This document shows, piece by piece, positions 17,300-25,663 of a stretch of DNA of 64,000 nucleotides. Below the pieces are notes generated by a model. It saw only the letters and a list, made by a program, of their open reading frames with translations, was not told the DNA's origin and did not search any database. The stretch's first letter is position 1. The number at the start of each line of letters is the position of its first letter. Position numbers and translations under genes: made by a program. The DNA is from Clostridia bacterium (GTDB lineage: Bacteria; Bacillota; Clostridia; Oscillospirales; QAKW01), in NCBI GenBank assembly GCA_017937065.1, contig JAGBEI010000031.1, positions 232,188-296,187 of the forward strand, written 5' to 3'.

Positions 17300-18328
17300 A
17301 TGTCACTTTGGAATTATCTTGTTATCCCTTTCGGATACATCATGCGCTTTTGTTACAGCTTATTCAACAGCTACGGCGTAGCGCTGTTTCTGTACGCGAT
17401 AATCACAAGGGTGCTGCTGCTCCCGCTTTCGATTAAGCAGCAGAAAACTCAGCTCAACATGGTGCGGCTCAAGCCCTATCAGGACGAGCTGATGAAAAAG
17501 TACGGCGGAAACAAGCAGCGCTATCAGCAGGAGCTGATGAATCTCTATCAGCGCGAGGGATACAGCCCGATGTCAAGCTGTCTGCCCACCTTTATCCAGC
17601 TGCCCATAATCATGCTTATCTATACGATTGTGCGCCGCCCGCTCACATACCTTGCAGGCTTCAGCCTGACAGAAATTTGGACAAAAATGCAGCCGTACAT
17701 CGAAAAGTTTCCGGACGTTTTCAAGGGTGTAACTGCGGAAAACTTCAACCGTTACGAGCTCCAGCTGTTCACTCACCTGTCCTCAGACGGGGTTATAGAC
17801 ATAAATTCCAAATTTTTAGGGATATTCGACTTGGCTCTGAAGCCCAGCGAGTTTTTAAAAGACGGCAACTTTATGCTGATACTCATTCCGATTCTCGCCG
17901 GCGTTACGGCATGGCTTACGGGCTACGTTTCCCAAAAGCTCAGCCCAACCATGGCGACAGACCCCAGCTCTGCCGGCTCAATGAAAATGATGAATATAGT
18001 CATGCCGCTCATATCGGTATGGATTTCATATACCTACACCTCCGCCCTCGGTCTTTACTGGATAGCTTCAAACATTGTTGCCATCGGTCAGACCTTCCTT
18101 CTCAACAAGCTGTACAGCCCCAAAAAGGTGCTTGCGGAGGTTGAGGACAAAATGCGCAAAGAGAAAGAGGCAGAAAAGGAAAAGCGCAGACTTGCTGCGG
18201 AGCGCCGTGCGCTCTCCAACAACAAAAACAGCAAGAAAAAGCGCGCTGTCAACGCACAGAACGCAGCACGGCTTAAGGCAGCCGAAGCTCAAAAGACCGA
18301 AGACACTGAAGAAAAAACAGGAGAATAA
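17300..18328 (+). CDS. yidC: YidC/Oxa1-type membrane protein insertase
   Basis: YidC inserts proteins into the cytoplasmic membrane, alone or with Sec. The 342-residue protein has five or so hydrophobic segments, the first at about 20-45 with the hydrophilic-groove arginine (ITRVLLLPL), the conserved QLPIIMLIYTIVRRPL segment and a late pair before a strongly charged C-terminal tail (about 275-342, KE- and A-rich). It has no lipobox. It is the only paralogue here and sits in the usual yidD-yidC-jag order. Confidence 0.95.
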   Translation: MSLWNYLVIPFGYIMRFCYSLFNSYGVALFLYAIITRVLLLPLSIKQQKTQLNMVRLKPYQDELMKKYGGNKQRYQQELMNLYQREGYSPMSSCLPTFIQLPIIMLIYTIVRRPLTYLAGFSLTEIWTKMQPYIEKFPDVFKGVTAENFNRYELQLFTHLSSDGVIDINSKFLGIFDLALKPSEFLKDGNFMLILIPILAGVTAWLTGYVSQKLSPTMATDPSSAGSMKMMNIVMPLISVWISYTYTSALGLYWIASNIVAIGQTFLLNKLYSPKKVLAEVEDKMRKEKEAEKEKRRLAAERRALSNNKNSKKKRAVNAQNAARLKAAEAQKTEDTEEKTGE

Positions 18329-18333
18329 TCAAA

Positions 18334-19194
18334 ATGGCTATCAAGGAATATTATTTTGAGGGCAAAAGTATAGACGCGGCGCTGGAAAATGCAGCGGCGC
18401 AGCTGGGCGAGGACAAGGACATGCTGACATACGAGGTTGTCCAAACGGCAACAAAGGGTATTTTCGGCATCGGCGCCACACCCGCTAAAATAAAGATTGA
18501 AAAGGAAGTGCCGGACAGCGAAGTCAAAGTCCCCGCGGCATCTGCGGAAAAAGCCAAGGAAAAGGCAGAGCCTTCATCGGTAAAGCTTCCCGACGGATTT
18601 GCTCCCGAAAAGATATCCAAAAAGACAAAGCCGGCGCCGGCGGGCGAGCGCCGAGAGGAAAAAAACAGTACGCGTCCCATGCCGCGCCGCACGGAGCCTG
18701 TTATTGCCGAGCGCACGCTCACACCCGTACCGGAGGATGATGAAAATGTTCCGGTAATCACCGAATTTTTACTCGGTCTTACCGAAAAGCTCGGTATTGA
18801 AAATGTCCGGGTAAAAATCAGCCTTGACGAAAACGAAAGTTATTTTGTGCAGATTGACGGCTCAAAGATGGGCGTTCTTATCGGTCGCCGCGGCGAAACT
18901 CTGGACGCGGCTCAGTATATAACAAACCTTGCCGTAAACCGCGGCAGGGATAAAAAAATCCGCGTAGTTCTCGACAGCGAAAACTACCGCGCAAAGCGGA
19001 TAGCAACGCTTGAGGCGCTTGCAAACAAAACCGCCGACAAGGCGCTGAAGTACAGACGTAACCAGGCTTTAGAGCCGATGGGTTCATACGAGCGCAGAAT
19101 TATTCACGCAACGCTTTCCGGACGTGAGCACATAACAACTTATTCTGTCGGTACAGACCCGCGCCGCAAGGTTATCGTTGCATACGAAAAGTAA
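18334..19194 (+). CDS. khpB: RNA-binding protein KhpB/Jag
   Basis: Jag (KhpB) is a cytoplasmic RNA-binding protein that in Firmicutes acts with KhpA in cell division and elongation. The 286 residues show a Jag-N domain (1-52, YFEGKSIDAALENAAAQLG), a Pro/Lys-rich linker to about 125, a KH domain with the IGRRGETLDAAQYI loop, and an R3H domain (YRAKRIATLEALA to ERRIIH). It starts six bases after yidC. Confidence 0.94.
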   Translation: MAIKEYYFEGKSIDAALENAAAQLGEDKDMLTYEVVQTATKGIFGIGATPAKIKIEKEVPDSEVKVPAASAEKAKEKAEPSSVKLPDGFAPEKISKKTKPAPAGERREEKNSTRPMPRRTEPVIAERTLTPVPEDDENVPVITEFLLGLTEKLGIENVRVKISLDENESYFVQIDGSKMGVLIGRRGETLDAAQYITNLAVNRGRDKKIRVVLDSENYRAKRIATLEALANKTADKALKYRRNQALEPMGSYERRIIHATLSGREHITTYSVGTDPRRKVIVAYEK

Positions 19195-19202
19195 AATAAC
19201 AA

Positions 19203-19237
19203 AAGCGCCGCGCTGACGTGCGGCGCTTGCATTTTTA
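19203..19237 (+). terminator. Intrinsic terminator after khpB
   Basis: AAGCGCCGC and GCGGCGCTT form a nine-pair stem with an eight-base loop, followed shortly by TTTTT. Confidence 0.85.
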
Positions 19238-19258
19238 TTATTGAGAGGGAAATTTTCA

Positions 19259-20620
19259 ATGAACACTATCTGCGCAATAGCGACCGCGCGTGCGGCGGCT
19301 GCAATCGGCACTATCCGCGTGAGCGGCAGTGACTGCGTTTCGATATGCAGTAAAATCACACGGCTGAAAAAGGGCAGTCTTGAAACAAGCAAAAGCGCGG
19401 TTATGCGGCTTGCGGTAATACATGACGGAAAAGACGAAATCGACGAGGTGCTGTGCACCGTTTTCCGCGCTCCCGCATCTTACACCGGAGAGGACACGGT
19501 TGAAATAAACTGTCACGGCTCTCTCTCTATTCTGGAGCGTGTAATAAAGCTGCTTATAAAAAACGGCGCACGGTATGCGCAGCCGGGCGAATTTACAAAA
19601 CGTGCATTTCTAAACGGAAAAATGGACCTCATTCAGGCAGAAGCTGTCGGAGATTTGATAAACTCGCACAGTCAGACGGACGCGGCGCTCGCTCTGCGGC
19701 GCATGTCGGGCTCGCTGTCGGGCGAGTTCAACGCGATTTTTGACGCACTCATATCACTGAATACCGATATACTTGCATACATCGATTTTCCCGACGAAGG
19801 ATTGACCGACGTTGAACCTCAAACCGTATTAAGACGGCTGAAAAATATAAAGACGAGAATTTTAAAACTGGAAAACAGCTTTAATACGGGTTCTGTAATA
19901 CACAACGGCGCCGACACCGTCATAATCGGCGCACCGAATGTCGGAAAGAGCACTCTGCTCAACGCCGTGCTGGGATATGAACGGGCAATAGTCTCGGATA
20001 TTGCCGGAACCACACGCGACATGGTATCCGAGCGAGCGGTCATGGGCGGAGTGACACTCAACCTGTGCGACACTGCCGGAATACGCGAAAAAGCGGAACA
20101 GATAGAACAGCGGGGAATTGAAATTGCACGGCAAAGCCTTAAAACAGCCGATCTTGTTTTTGCCGTATTTGACGGCTCAAAAACGATATCGGACGACGAC
20201 AGGAAAATCATAGAACTATGTAAAGGAAAAACTGCCGTTGCAGTAATAAACAAATGCGACCTGCCGCAAAGCATTGACAAAGAGTATATACGCGGTTCAT
20301 TTATACAGACAGTTGATATTTCGGCTGTAAACAGCGACGGAATTGACAAGCTTGCCGAGATTGTAAAGGACATGTTTTTGTCCGATAAAGTCTCCGTAGA
20401 AAGCGGAATGCTGCTGACAAACACACGCCATTATGAGCGCGCAGTGCGGGCAAGGGAGCTTGTAGACTCGGCAATAGCCACGGTGGAGCACGGCTTTACC
20501 CCCGACCTTGCAAGCGTGGATATAACATCGGCGGCAAGTGAAATAGGAATGATAACGGGAAACACCGTGTCGGATAAAATAATCGACGAGATATTTTCCA
20601 AGTTCTGCGTCGGAAAGTAA
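19259..20620 (+). CDS. mnmE: tRNA modification GTPase MnmE
   Basis: MnmE with MnmG modifies U34 of certain tRNAs (cmnm5). The 453-residue protein has an N-terminal folate-binding domain, helical domain, and an inserted G domain with GAPNVGKST, DTAGIRE and NKCD. It ends in CVGK, the CxGK catalytic motif. I chose ATG 19259 because GAGAGGG precedes it; the TTG at 19241 lies before that site. The partner gene mnmG is not in the window, although it usually follows. Confidence 0.95.
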   Translation: MNTICAIATARAAAAIGTIRVSGSDCVSICSKITRLKKGSLETSKSAVMRLAVIHDGKDEIDEVLCTVFRAPASYTGEDTVEINCHGSLSILERVIKLLIKNGARYAQPGEFTKRAFLNGKMDLIQAEAVGDLINSHSQTDAALALRRMSGSLSGEFNAIFDALISLNTDILAYIDFPDEGLTDVEPQTVLRRLKNIKTRILKLENSFNTGSVIHNGADTVIIGAPNVGKSTLLNAVLGYERAIVSDIAGTTRDMVSERAVMGGVTLNLCDTAGIREKAEQIEQRGIEIARQSLKTADLVFAVFDGSKTISDDDRKIIELCKGKTAVAVINKCDLPQSIDKEYIRGSFIQTVDISAVNSDGIDKLAEIVKDMFLSDKVSVESGMLLTNTRHYERAVRARELVDSAIATVEHGFTPDLASVDITSAASEIGMITGNTVSDKIIDEIFSKFCVGK

Positions 20621-20623
20621 ATT

Positions 20624-20650
20624 AAAAAGCGGACGCATGTCCGTTTTTTT
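20624..20650 (+). terminator. Intrinsic terminator after mnmE
   Basis: CGGAC-GCAT-GTCCG, extended by weaker pairs, is followed by a run of seven T. Confidence 0.8.
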
Positions 20651-20681
20651 ATTATTGAAAATATTAAATTTATCAAGTGTA

Positions 20682-20710
20682 TTGTATTGCGGGGCACGGT
20701 TTGATATAAT
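20682..20710 (+). promoter_or_regulatory. Promoter of the DUF1385-prmC operon
   Basis: TTGTAT (20682-20687) and TATAAT (20705-20710) are 17 bases apart, 34 bases before the start codon. Confidence 0.7.
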
Positions 20711-20743
20711 TAAAAAGATAATATTATCAAGGAAAGCACACAG

Positions 20744-21826
20744 ATGAAAGACAAAAAAACAACAAAGTATACAAGTATCGGCGGCAGCGCGCTTATTGAA
20801 GGCGTTATGATGCGCTCTGACAGCAAAATGTCCATTGCCGTGAGAAAACAAAGCGGCGATATAGTGCTGAAGGTTGAGCCGATTAAAAAGACAAAAAGCA
20901 TTATAAACAAAATTCCGATACTGCGCGGCGTTATCGGATTTATTATGTCGATGATAACAAGCTATAAGTCACTGATGTACTCCGCCGACGTATCAATGGA
21001 GGATATTCTGGAGGAGGAGCCGGAAAGCAAATTTGAAAAATGGCTGACAAAGGTGCTGGGGAAAGGCTTTATGAACGTACTCATGGTATTTTCCGTGATA
21101 ATCGGGCTTGCAATAAGCGTTTTAGCTTTTATATATCTTCCGACGCTTCTGACCGACCTTTTTTCAAAATACGTGCTGGAGCTCAGTCCGGTAGTCAAGC
21201 GCATAATTGTCGGCGTACTGAAAATGCTGGTGTTTTTAATATACATGCTTGCGGTTTCACGCATGAAAGACATGCGCAGGCTTTTTGAGTACCACGGCGC
21301 CGAGCATAAAACTATTTTCTGCTTTGAGGCAAAGCGTGAGCTTACACCCGAAAACGCAAAGAGTTTCAAGCGTTTTCATCCGAGGTGCGGAACATCGTTT
21401 ATAATAATCACGCTCATTGTCAGTATCATCGTATCTATGATGATTCCGTGGCAAAACGCACAGCTGCATACGCTGTTGAAGCTGCTGTTTTTACCCGTAG
21501 TCATGGGTATTGCATATGAATTTATAAAGCTTGCGGGAAAATACGACAATCTCTTTACAAGGATAATTTCCGCGCCTGGGCTGTGGTTTCAGCGCATAAC
21601 CACAAGCGAGCCGGACAGTGAACAGCTGAGCATCGCCATTTGGGCGCTGCGCGGCGTGCTGGAGGACTATCCGCTCAACACAAGGCTTATAATCGGAGCT
21701 GACGGCGTGCCCGTACCGCAGCCGCAAACCGAAACGGGCGCCGCAGATGCACAAGGCAGTACCGACACGCAAAAAAACGACGGCAGTTCTGAAACTCAGC
21801 AGACAAACGGTGCGGACAATGGCTGA
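20744..21826 (+). CDS. DUF1385 family membrane protein (YqhQ-like)
   Basis: The 360-residue protein has the DUF1385 core: GGSALIEGVMMRS near the N-terminus, three or four hydrophobic segments and the conserved YHGAEHKTIFCFE and FHPRCGTSF motifs. The His, Glu and Cys residues suggest metal binding but no activity is known. A 45-residue Q/T/N/D-rich tail follows the last conserved segment and is probably disordered. It overlaps prmC by eight bases, an arrangement common in Clostridia, often with the ribosomal release-factor genes nearby. Confidence 0.9.
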   Translation: MKDKKTTKYTSIGGSALIEGVMMRSDSKMSIAVRKQSGDIVLKVEPIKKTKSIINKIPILRGVIGFIMSMITSYKSLMYSADVSMEDILEEEPESKFEKWLTKVLGKGFMNVLMVFSVIIGLAISVLAFIYLPTLLTDLFSKYVLELSPVVKRIIVGVLKMLVFLIYMLAVSRMKDMRRLFEYHGAEHKTIFCFEAKRELTPENAKSFKRFHPRCGTSFIIITLIVSIIVSMMIPWQNAQLHTLLKLLFLPVVMGIAYEFIKLAGKYDNLFTRIISAPGLWFQRITTSEPDSEQLSIAIWALRGVLEDYPLNTRLIIGADGVPVPQPQTETGAADAQGSTDTQKNDGSSETQQTNGADNG

Positions 21827-22706
21827 AAGCGCACGCGAGCTTATGAGGCGCGGCACACGCCTTATAGCTCAAAGCGGTGTCGACAGCTCAAGCGCCGCAC
21901 TCGATTCACGGAGATTGCTGGAGCATTTTTGTAAAATAACAAAAACCGATATGGTGTTGAACCCGTCGGTTACACCCAAGCCCGAAACTGACGCGCAGTA
22001 TATACGCGCCTGTCAAAGGCGGGCGGACGGCGAACCGCTCCAGTACATAATCGGCAGCTGGGAGTTCATGGGACTTGAGTTTGAAGTAAACCCGTCGGTT
22101 CTTATTCCTCGCGCGGACACCGAAACGCTCGTAAATTACATTCTGAACAAGCACGCTGTCTGTGAAAAAACCAAGCTGCGGATTCTGGATATCTGCTGCG
22201 GCAGCGGCTGCATCGGAATTGCCTTGAAACATTTTATGCCGCAGAGCGATATCGTTCTTGCGGATATAAGCGACAGCGCACTGAATGTCGCGCAAAAAAA
22301 CGCGCGGCTGCACAAAGCAGACGTAACGGTCGTCAAAGCCGATCTGCTGCTCGGATATGAAAACTGCTTTCAGGACGGTGAGTTTGATATTATTGTATCG
22401 AACCCGCCGTACATAAAAAGCACCGATATGGATTTTTTACAGCGCGAGGTACTTCATGAACCGCGCATCGCCCTTGACGGCGGTGAGGACGGAATGAAGT
22501 TTTACAGGGCGCTTGCGCTTCTTTGGGAGGGAGCGCTGAAACCGCACGGAGAAATGATACTCGAAGCGGGATACGATACCGCACGCGGCATATATTCACT
22601 GTTTGCCGAATGCGGGTACAGCGAAATTACAACACGGCGCGACTTGGGAGGTATTGTCCGCCTTGTCGCGGCAAAAAGAGGGTCAGGATATGAAAATAAT
22701 AATTAA
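21819..22706 (+). CDS. prmC: Peptide chain release factor N5-glutamine methyltransferase
   Basis: PrmC methylates the GGQ glutamine of release factors RF1 and RF2. The 295-residue protein has an N-terminal helical bundle, the SAM-binding LDICCGSGCIGIAL segment and the catalytic NPPY in VSNPPYIKS. The ATG at 21819 overlaps the DUF1385 gene end; the longer open frame from 21747 lies inside that gene. prfA is not seen here. Confidence 0.94.
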   Translation: MAESARELMRRGTRLIAQSGVDSSSAALDSRRLLEHFCKITKTDMVLNPSVTPKPETDAQYIRACQRRADGEPLQYIIGSWEFMGLEFEVNPSVLIPRADTETLVNYILNKHAVCEKTKLRILDICCGSGCIGIALKHFMPQSDIVLADISDSALNVAQKNARLHKADVTVVKADLLLGYENCFQDGEFDIIVSNPPYIKSTDMDFLQREVLHEPRIALDGGEDGMKFYRALALLWEGALKPHGEMILEAGYDTARGIYSLFAECGYSEITTRRDLGGIVRLVAAKRGSGYENNN

Positions 22707-25191
22707 GAGAGCCGCAGCGGCAGCTGCTGCGGTTGTTTTAGCGTTCGGCTGTACGGTTTTCAGCTATGCCGACAGCTATAATACAATACAGATAACAAAG
22801 TCGCAGTCTTCAAAGATATCGTACAACGGCGCAGAGTATACAGCCCACACCGGCATATACAGCGTCGGCGGCAAAAACTACAACGAGCATGCATACGCGG
22901 TGGTTGCAAAACCCGGAATATTCACATCCGTGGAGGTGACAAGCGGGAGCAGTGTCTACGGAAGAAGCACGCTTTCACAGAAAATTGCGTCATACGATCC
23001 CGGAAGCGGCAGAAAGGTTGTCGGGGCTATCAACGCCGACTTCTTTTCAACGGCGACGGGAATTCCGCTGGGAATACAGATTTCAAACGGAGTGGTGCAG
23101 GCAACAAACAACAATGCTTATGAAAAGTCCGTAGGCAGGTATTCCGTCGCATTCAGAGAGGACGGCACGGCATTTACCGGAATACCCAACCTGAAGGTCA
23201 GCGCATCAATAGACGGCAGCGAGGTGACAGCGGACAGGCTCAACGCCTATCCCGATGCAAACCTGTCAATGCTGACGGACGATTACGCTGACAAAACCTA
23301 TTGGAACACGGGCTTTGCTCACGATATAATCGTGCTTGAGGCGGACGGAAAGCTGCAGATTGACAAGCCGGTATCCTGCCGTTTTGAAAGCTATCTTAAA
23401 TCGGTATGGGAACCGATATCCATTGAAAAAAATCATATTTATCTTATCGCGCCCGCCGGTGATACGCGTCTTTCAAAGGCAGCTCAGGGAAAGCAGCCAG
23501 GTGCTGAGAGCAGCGCAGCAGTTTCAGACCTTGAGGGTGGCTGGGCAGACGTGAAAAATGCCGTCGGCGGAGGAAACCTGCTTATAAACGGCGGGACTAT
23601 GCGCTATCCCTCCACGTATGACCAGTCTATTTCAAATACCCTTACCTCCCGCAGTGCAATAGGCATACGTGCGGACGGCACCGTTATATTTTATACAGCG
23701 GAAAAAGATAAAAACGGCGCGCAAAGCGGTGGGGTTAAGCTGGAGGCGGTGGCTCAGGCGCTGTATAATATGGGCTGCGTGCAGGCGGTAAATTTTGACG
23801 GCGGCGGATCGTCTGCGATTGCGGCGTCTGAAAACGGCGGTGCCTGCACTGTTAAAAATTCACCCCAGGACGGAACACAGAGGCTTATATCCAACGCCCT
23901 GCTGCTTGTATGTGACGAGCGGCTGCCGGAGGTCACGGAGGACTTTGAGGGAAATCCGGATGTCACAGAGCAGTATTCAGGCATGAGTCTTATAGACGTT
24001 CAAAAAAGCAGCGAGCGCGTGTATACGGGCACCGGCGCACTGAAAGCGGACTTTCGGTTTGCCGGAGACAGCAGTATTGTCGGCTTTGGATTTAATAAGC
24101 CCTATGAGCTTTCCGATTACAGCCACATGACGGTTTCCGTTTATTCAGACGGCTCTGGCGCCGAGCTGTACGCGGTGCTTAACGGAAACGAGGGCGAATA
24201 CAAAACAAAGCTGTGTACGCTTGATTTTACCGGCTGGAAAAAGCTTGAATTCAGCGTAATGGGCGCAAATCAGCTGCGCGGTTTCCACATCGGCATCAAA
24301 AGCGGTACCGTGAAAGCCGGAAGTATTTACATAGACAGACTGACAGGCTACAAAGGCTTTACGCTTAGCGACTCGACAGCACCCGCATTTGAGGTCAGCC
24401 TGAGCGGCACCAAAATAACGCCGTATGCAAACGACGGCGCATTTTCATCGGGCGCGGATTACGGCTCGCTCACCTGCACGGTGGACGGAAAGCAGATAGC
24501 GTATACAAACGGAGCATTTGACATTTCGGGAATATCCGGCAGCAAAATAAAGCGCGCTGAAATTGAAATCACCGATATTTTCGGAAACCGCGCAAAGCGC
24601 ACGCTGCTGTTTAAACCGACAGGCTACAACACAGCGCTGCCTTATGCCGATGTAAACGACCAAAAATGGGACAGCGTGTACATACGCTACTGTACCGAGA
24701 ATTCAATAATCGACGGCTTTACCGAAAACGGAGTTGTAACATTCCGCGGAAACGAAAGCGTAACACGCGCACAGTTCTGCACCATGCTTGTGCGCAAAAT
24801 GGGACTTGATATAAATAAGTATGCCGGAGTAACGCTCCCGTATGAGGACACAGCCGATATTCCGGGATGGGCAATGCTGTACGTAAAAGCGGCATATGCC
24901 GAGGGAATAATGACAGGGTCTAAAACCTTTACCGGCGTATCCTTCTATGCGAGAAACAGCATAACACGTCAGGAGGCGGCATGCGCCGTGGAACGTATCG
25001 CAAGCGCCGACGAGCGACTTGCAATGCCCGTTGAATACAAGGATATGGGCGACGTTTCGGGATGGGCAAAAAACGCCGTTACCGCTCTTACCTCAAAAGG
25101 TATTTTTGACGGGGACAATGACGGCAGATTTTATCCCAGGCGCAACCTTTCCCGCTCGGAATCGGCAGCGCTTATAACCCGAATAGTATAA
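22690..25191 (+). CDS. SLH-anchored phosphodiester glycosidase (NAGPA domain) surface protein
   Basis: This 833-residue secreted protein has a signal peptide (residues 1-27, basic start then an Ala-rich core ending near SYADS), a NAGPA-like phosphodiester glycosidase domain (about 45-400, with GAINADFFS and the NFDGGGSSAI motif), a central beta-rich region resembling a carbohydrate-binding module (about 405-590) and three C-terminal SLH domains (about 645-833). NAGPA-family enzymes cleave sugar-phosphodiester bonds, so a cell-wall polymer is a plausible substrate. SLH domains would hold it on pyruvylated wall glycan. The ATG overlaps the prmC end by 17 bases. Confidence 0.88.
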   Translation: MKIIIKRAAAAAAAVVLAFGCTVFSYADSYNTIQITKSQSSKISYNGAEYTAHTGIYSVGGKNYNEHAYAVVAKPGIFTSVEVTSGSSVYGRSTLSQKIASYDPGSGRKVVGAINADFFSTATGIPLGIQISNGVVQATNNNAYEKSVGRYSVAFREDGTAFTGIPNLKVSASIDGSEVTADRLNAYPDANLSMLTDDYADKTYWNTGFAHDIIVLEADGKLQIDKPVSCRFESYLKSVWEPISIEKNHIYLIAPAGDTRLSKAAQGKQPGAESSAAVSDLEGGWADVKNAVGGGNLLINGGTMRYPSTYDQSISNTLTSRSAIGIRADGTVIFYTAEKDKNGAQSGGVKLEAVAQALYNMGCVQAVNFDGGGSSAIAASENGGACTVKNSPQDGTQRLISNALLLVCDERLPEVTEDFEGNPDVTEQYSGMSLIDVQKSSERVYTGTGALKADFRFAGDSSIVGFGFNKPYELSDYSHMTVSVYSDGSGAELYAVLNGNEGEYKTKLCTLDFTGWKKLEFSVMGANQLRGFHIGIKSGTVKAGSIYIDRLTGYKGFTLSDSTAPAFEVSLSGTKITPYANDGAFSSGADYGSLTCTVDGKQIAYTNGAFDISGISGSKIKRAEIEITDIFGNRAKRTLLFKPTGYNTALPYADVNDQKWDSVYIRYCTENSIIDGFTENGVVTFRGNESVTRAQFCTMLVRKMGLDINKYAGVTLPYEDTADIPGWAMLYVKAAYAEGIMTGSKTFTGVSFYARNSITRQEAACAVERIASADERLAMPVEYKDMGDVSGWAKNAVTALTSKGIFDGDNDGRFYPRRNLSRSESAALITRIV

Positions 25192-25216
25192 TGGAAACAA
25201 ACGGCAGGAAACAGCT

Positions 25217-25642
25217 ATGAATATACTTGTAATAGACGGTCAGGGCGGAAAGATGGGCCGCAGAATAGTTGAAGAGCTGTGCGCAAGGCACGGCGGCAAT
25301 ATACAGATAACCGCAGTCGGCACAAACAGCCGCGCGACGGAAAGCATGATGAAAGGCGGCGCGGTGCGCGCCGCCACAGGCGAAAATCCCGTAATTGTTG
25401 CCGCAAAACAGGCGGACATTATAATCGGACCGATAGGAATTGTAATCGCAGACGCACTTTACGGCGAGATAACACCGAAGATGGCTCTTGCCGTTGCGCA
25501 GAGCAGAGCACACAGAGTGCTCCTGCCGGTCAACCGCTGCGGTAATCGTATTGCCGGTGTACGGGAATGTACGGCAAACGAGCTGGTTGAGAATGCAATG
25601 GAAATGACTGATGAAATAATAAAAGGTACGTCACGTGAATGA
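25217..25642 (+). CDS. DUF3842 family protein
   Basis: The 141-residue protein starts MNILVIDGQGGKMGRRIVEEL, a Rossmann-like P-loop region, and continues with an alternating strand-helix pattern and a conserved ADIIIGPIGIVIADAL segment. It matches the DUF3842 family, common in Clostridia and without known function. It follows the SLH glycosidase by 25 bases. The terminator begins in its last codons. Confidence 0.82.
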   Translation: MNILVIDGQGGKMGRRIVEELCARHGGNIQITAVGTNSRATESMMKGGAVRAATGENPVIVAAKQADIIIGPIGIVIADALYGEITPKMALAVAQSRAHRVLLPVNRCGNRIAGVRECTANELVENAMEMTDEIIKGTSRE

Positions 25643-25654
25643 CGTACCTTTTTA
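25621..25654. terminator. Bidirectional terminator between DUF3842 and GH127 genes
   Basis: AAAAGGTACGTCA and TGACGTACCTTTT form a perfect 13-pair stem around six bases, with T-rich ends on both strands. The left arm lies within the DUF3842 coding end. Confidence 0.9.
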
Positions 25655-25663
25655 AATTTTCAG

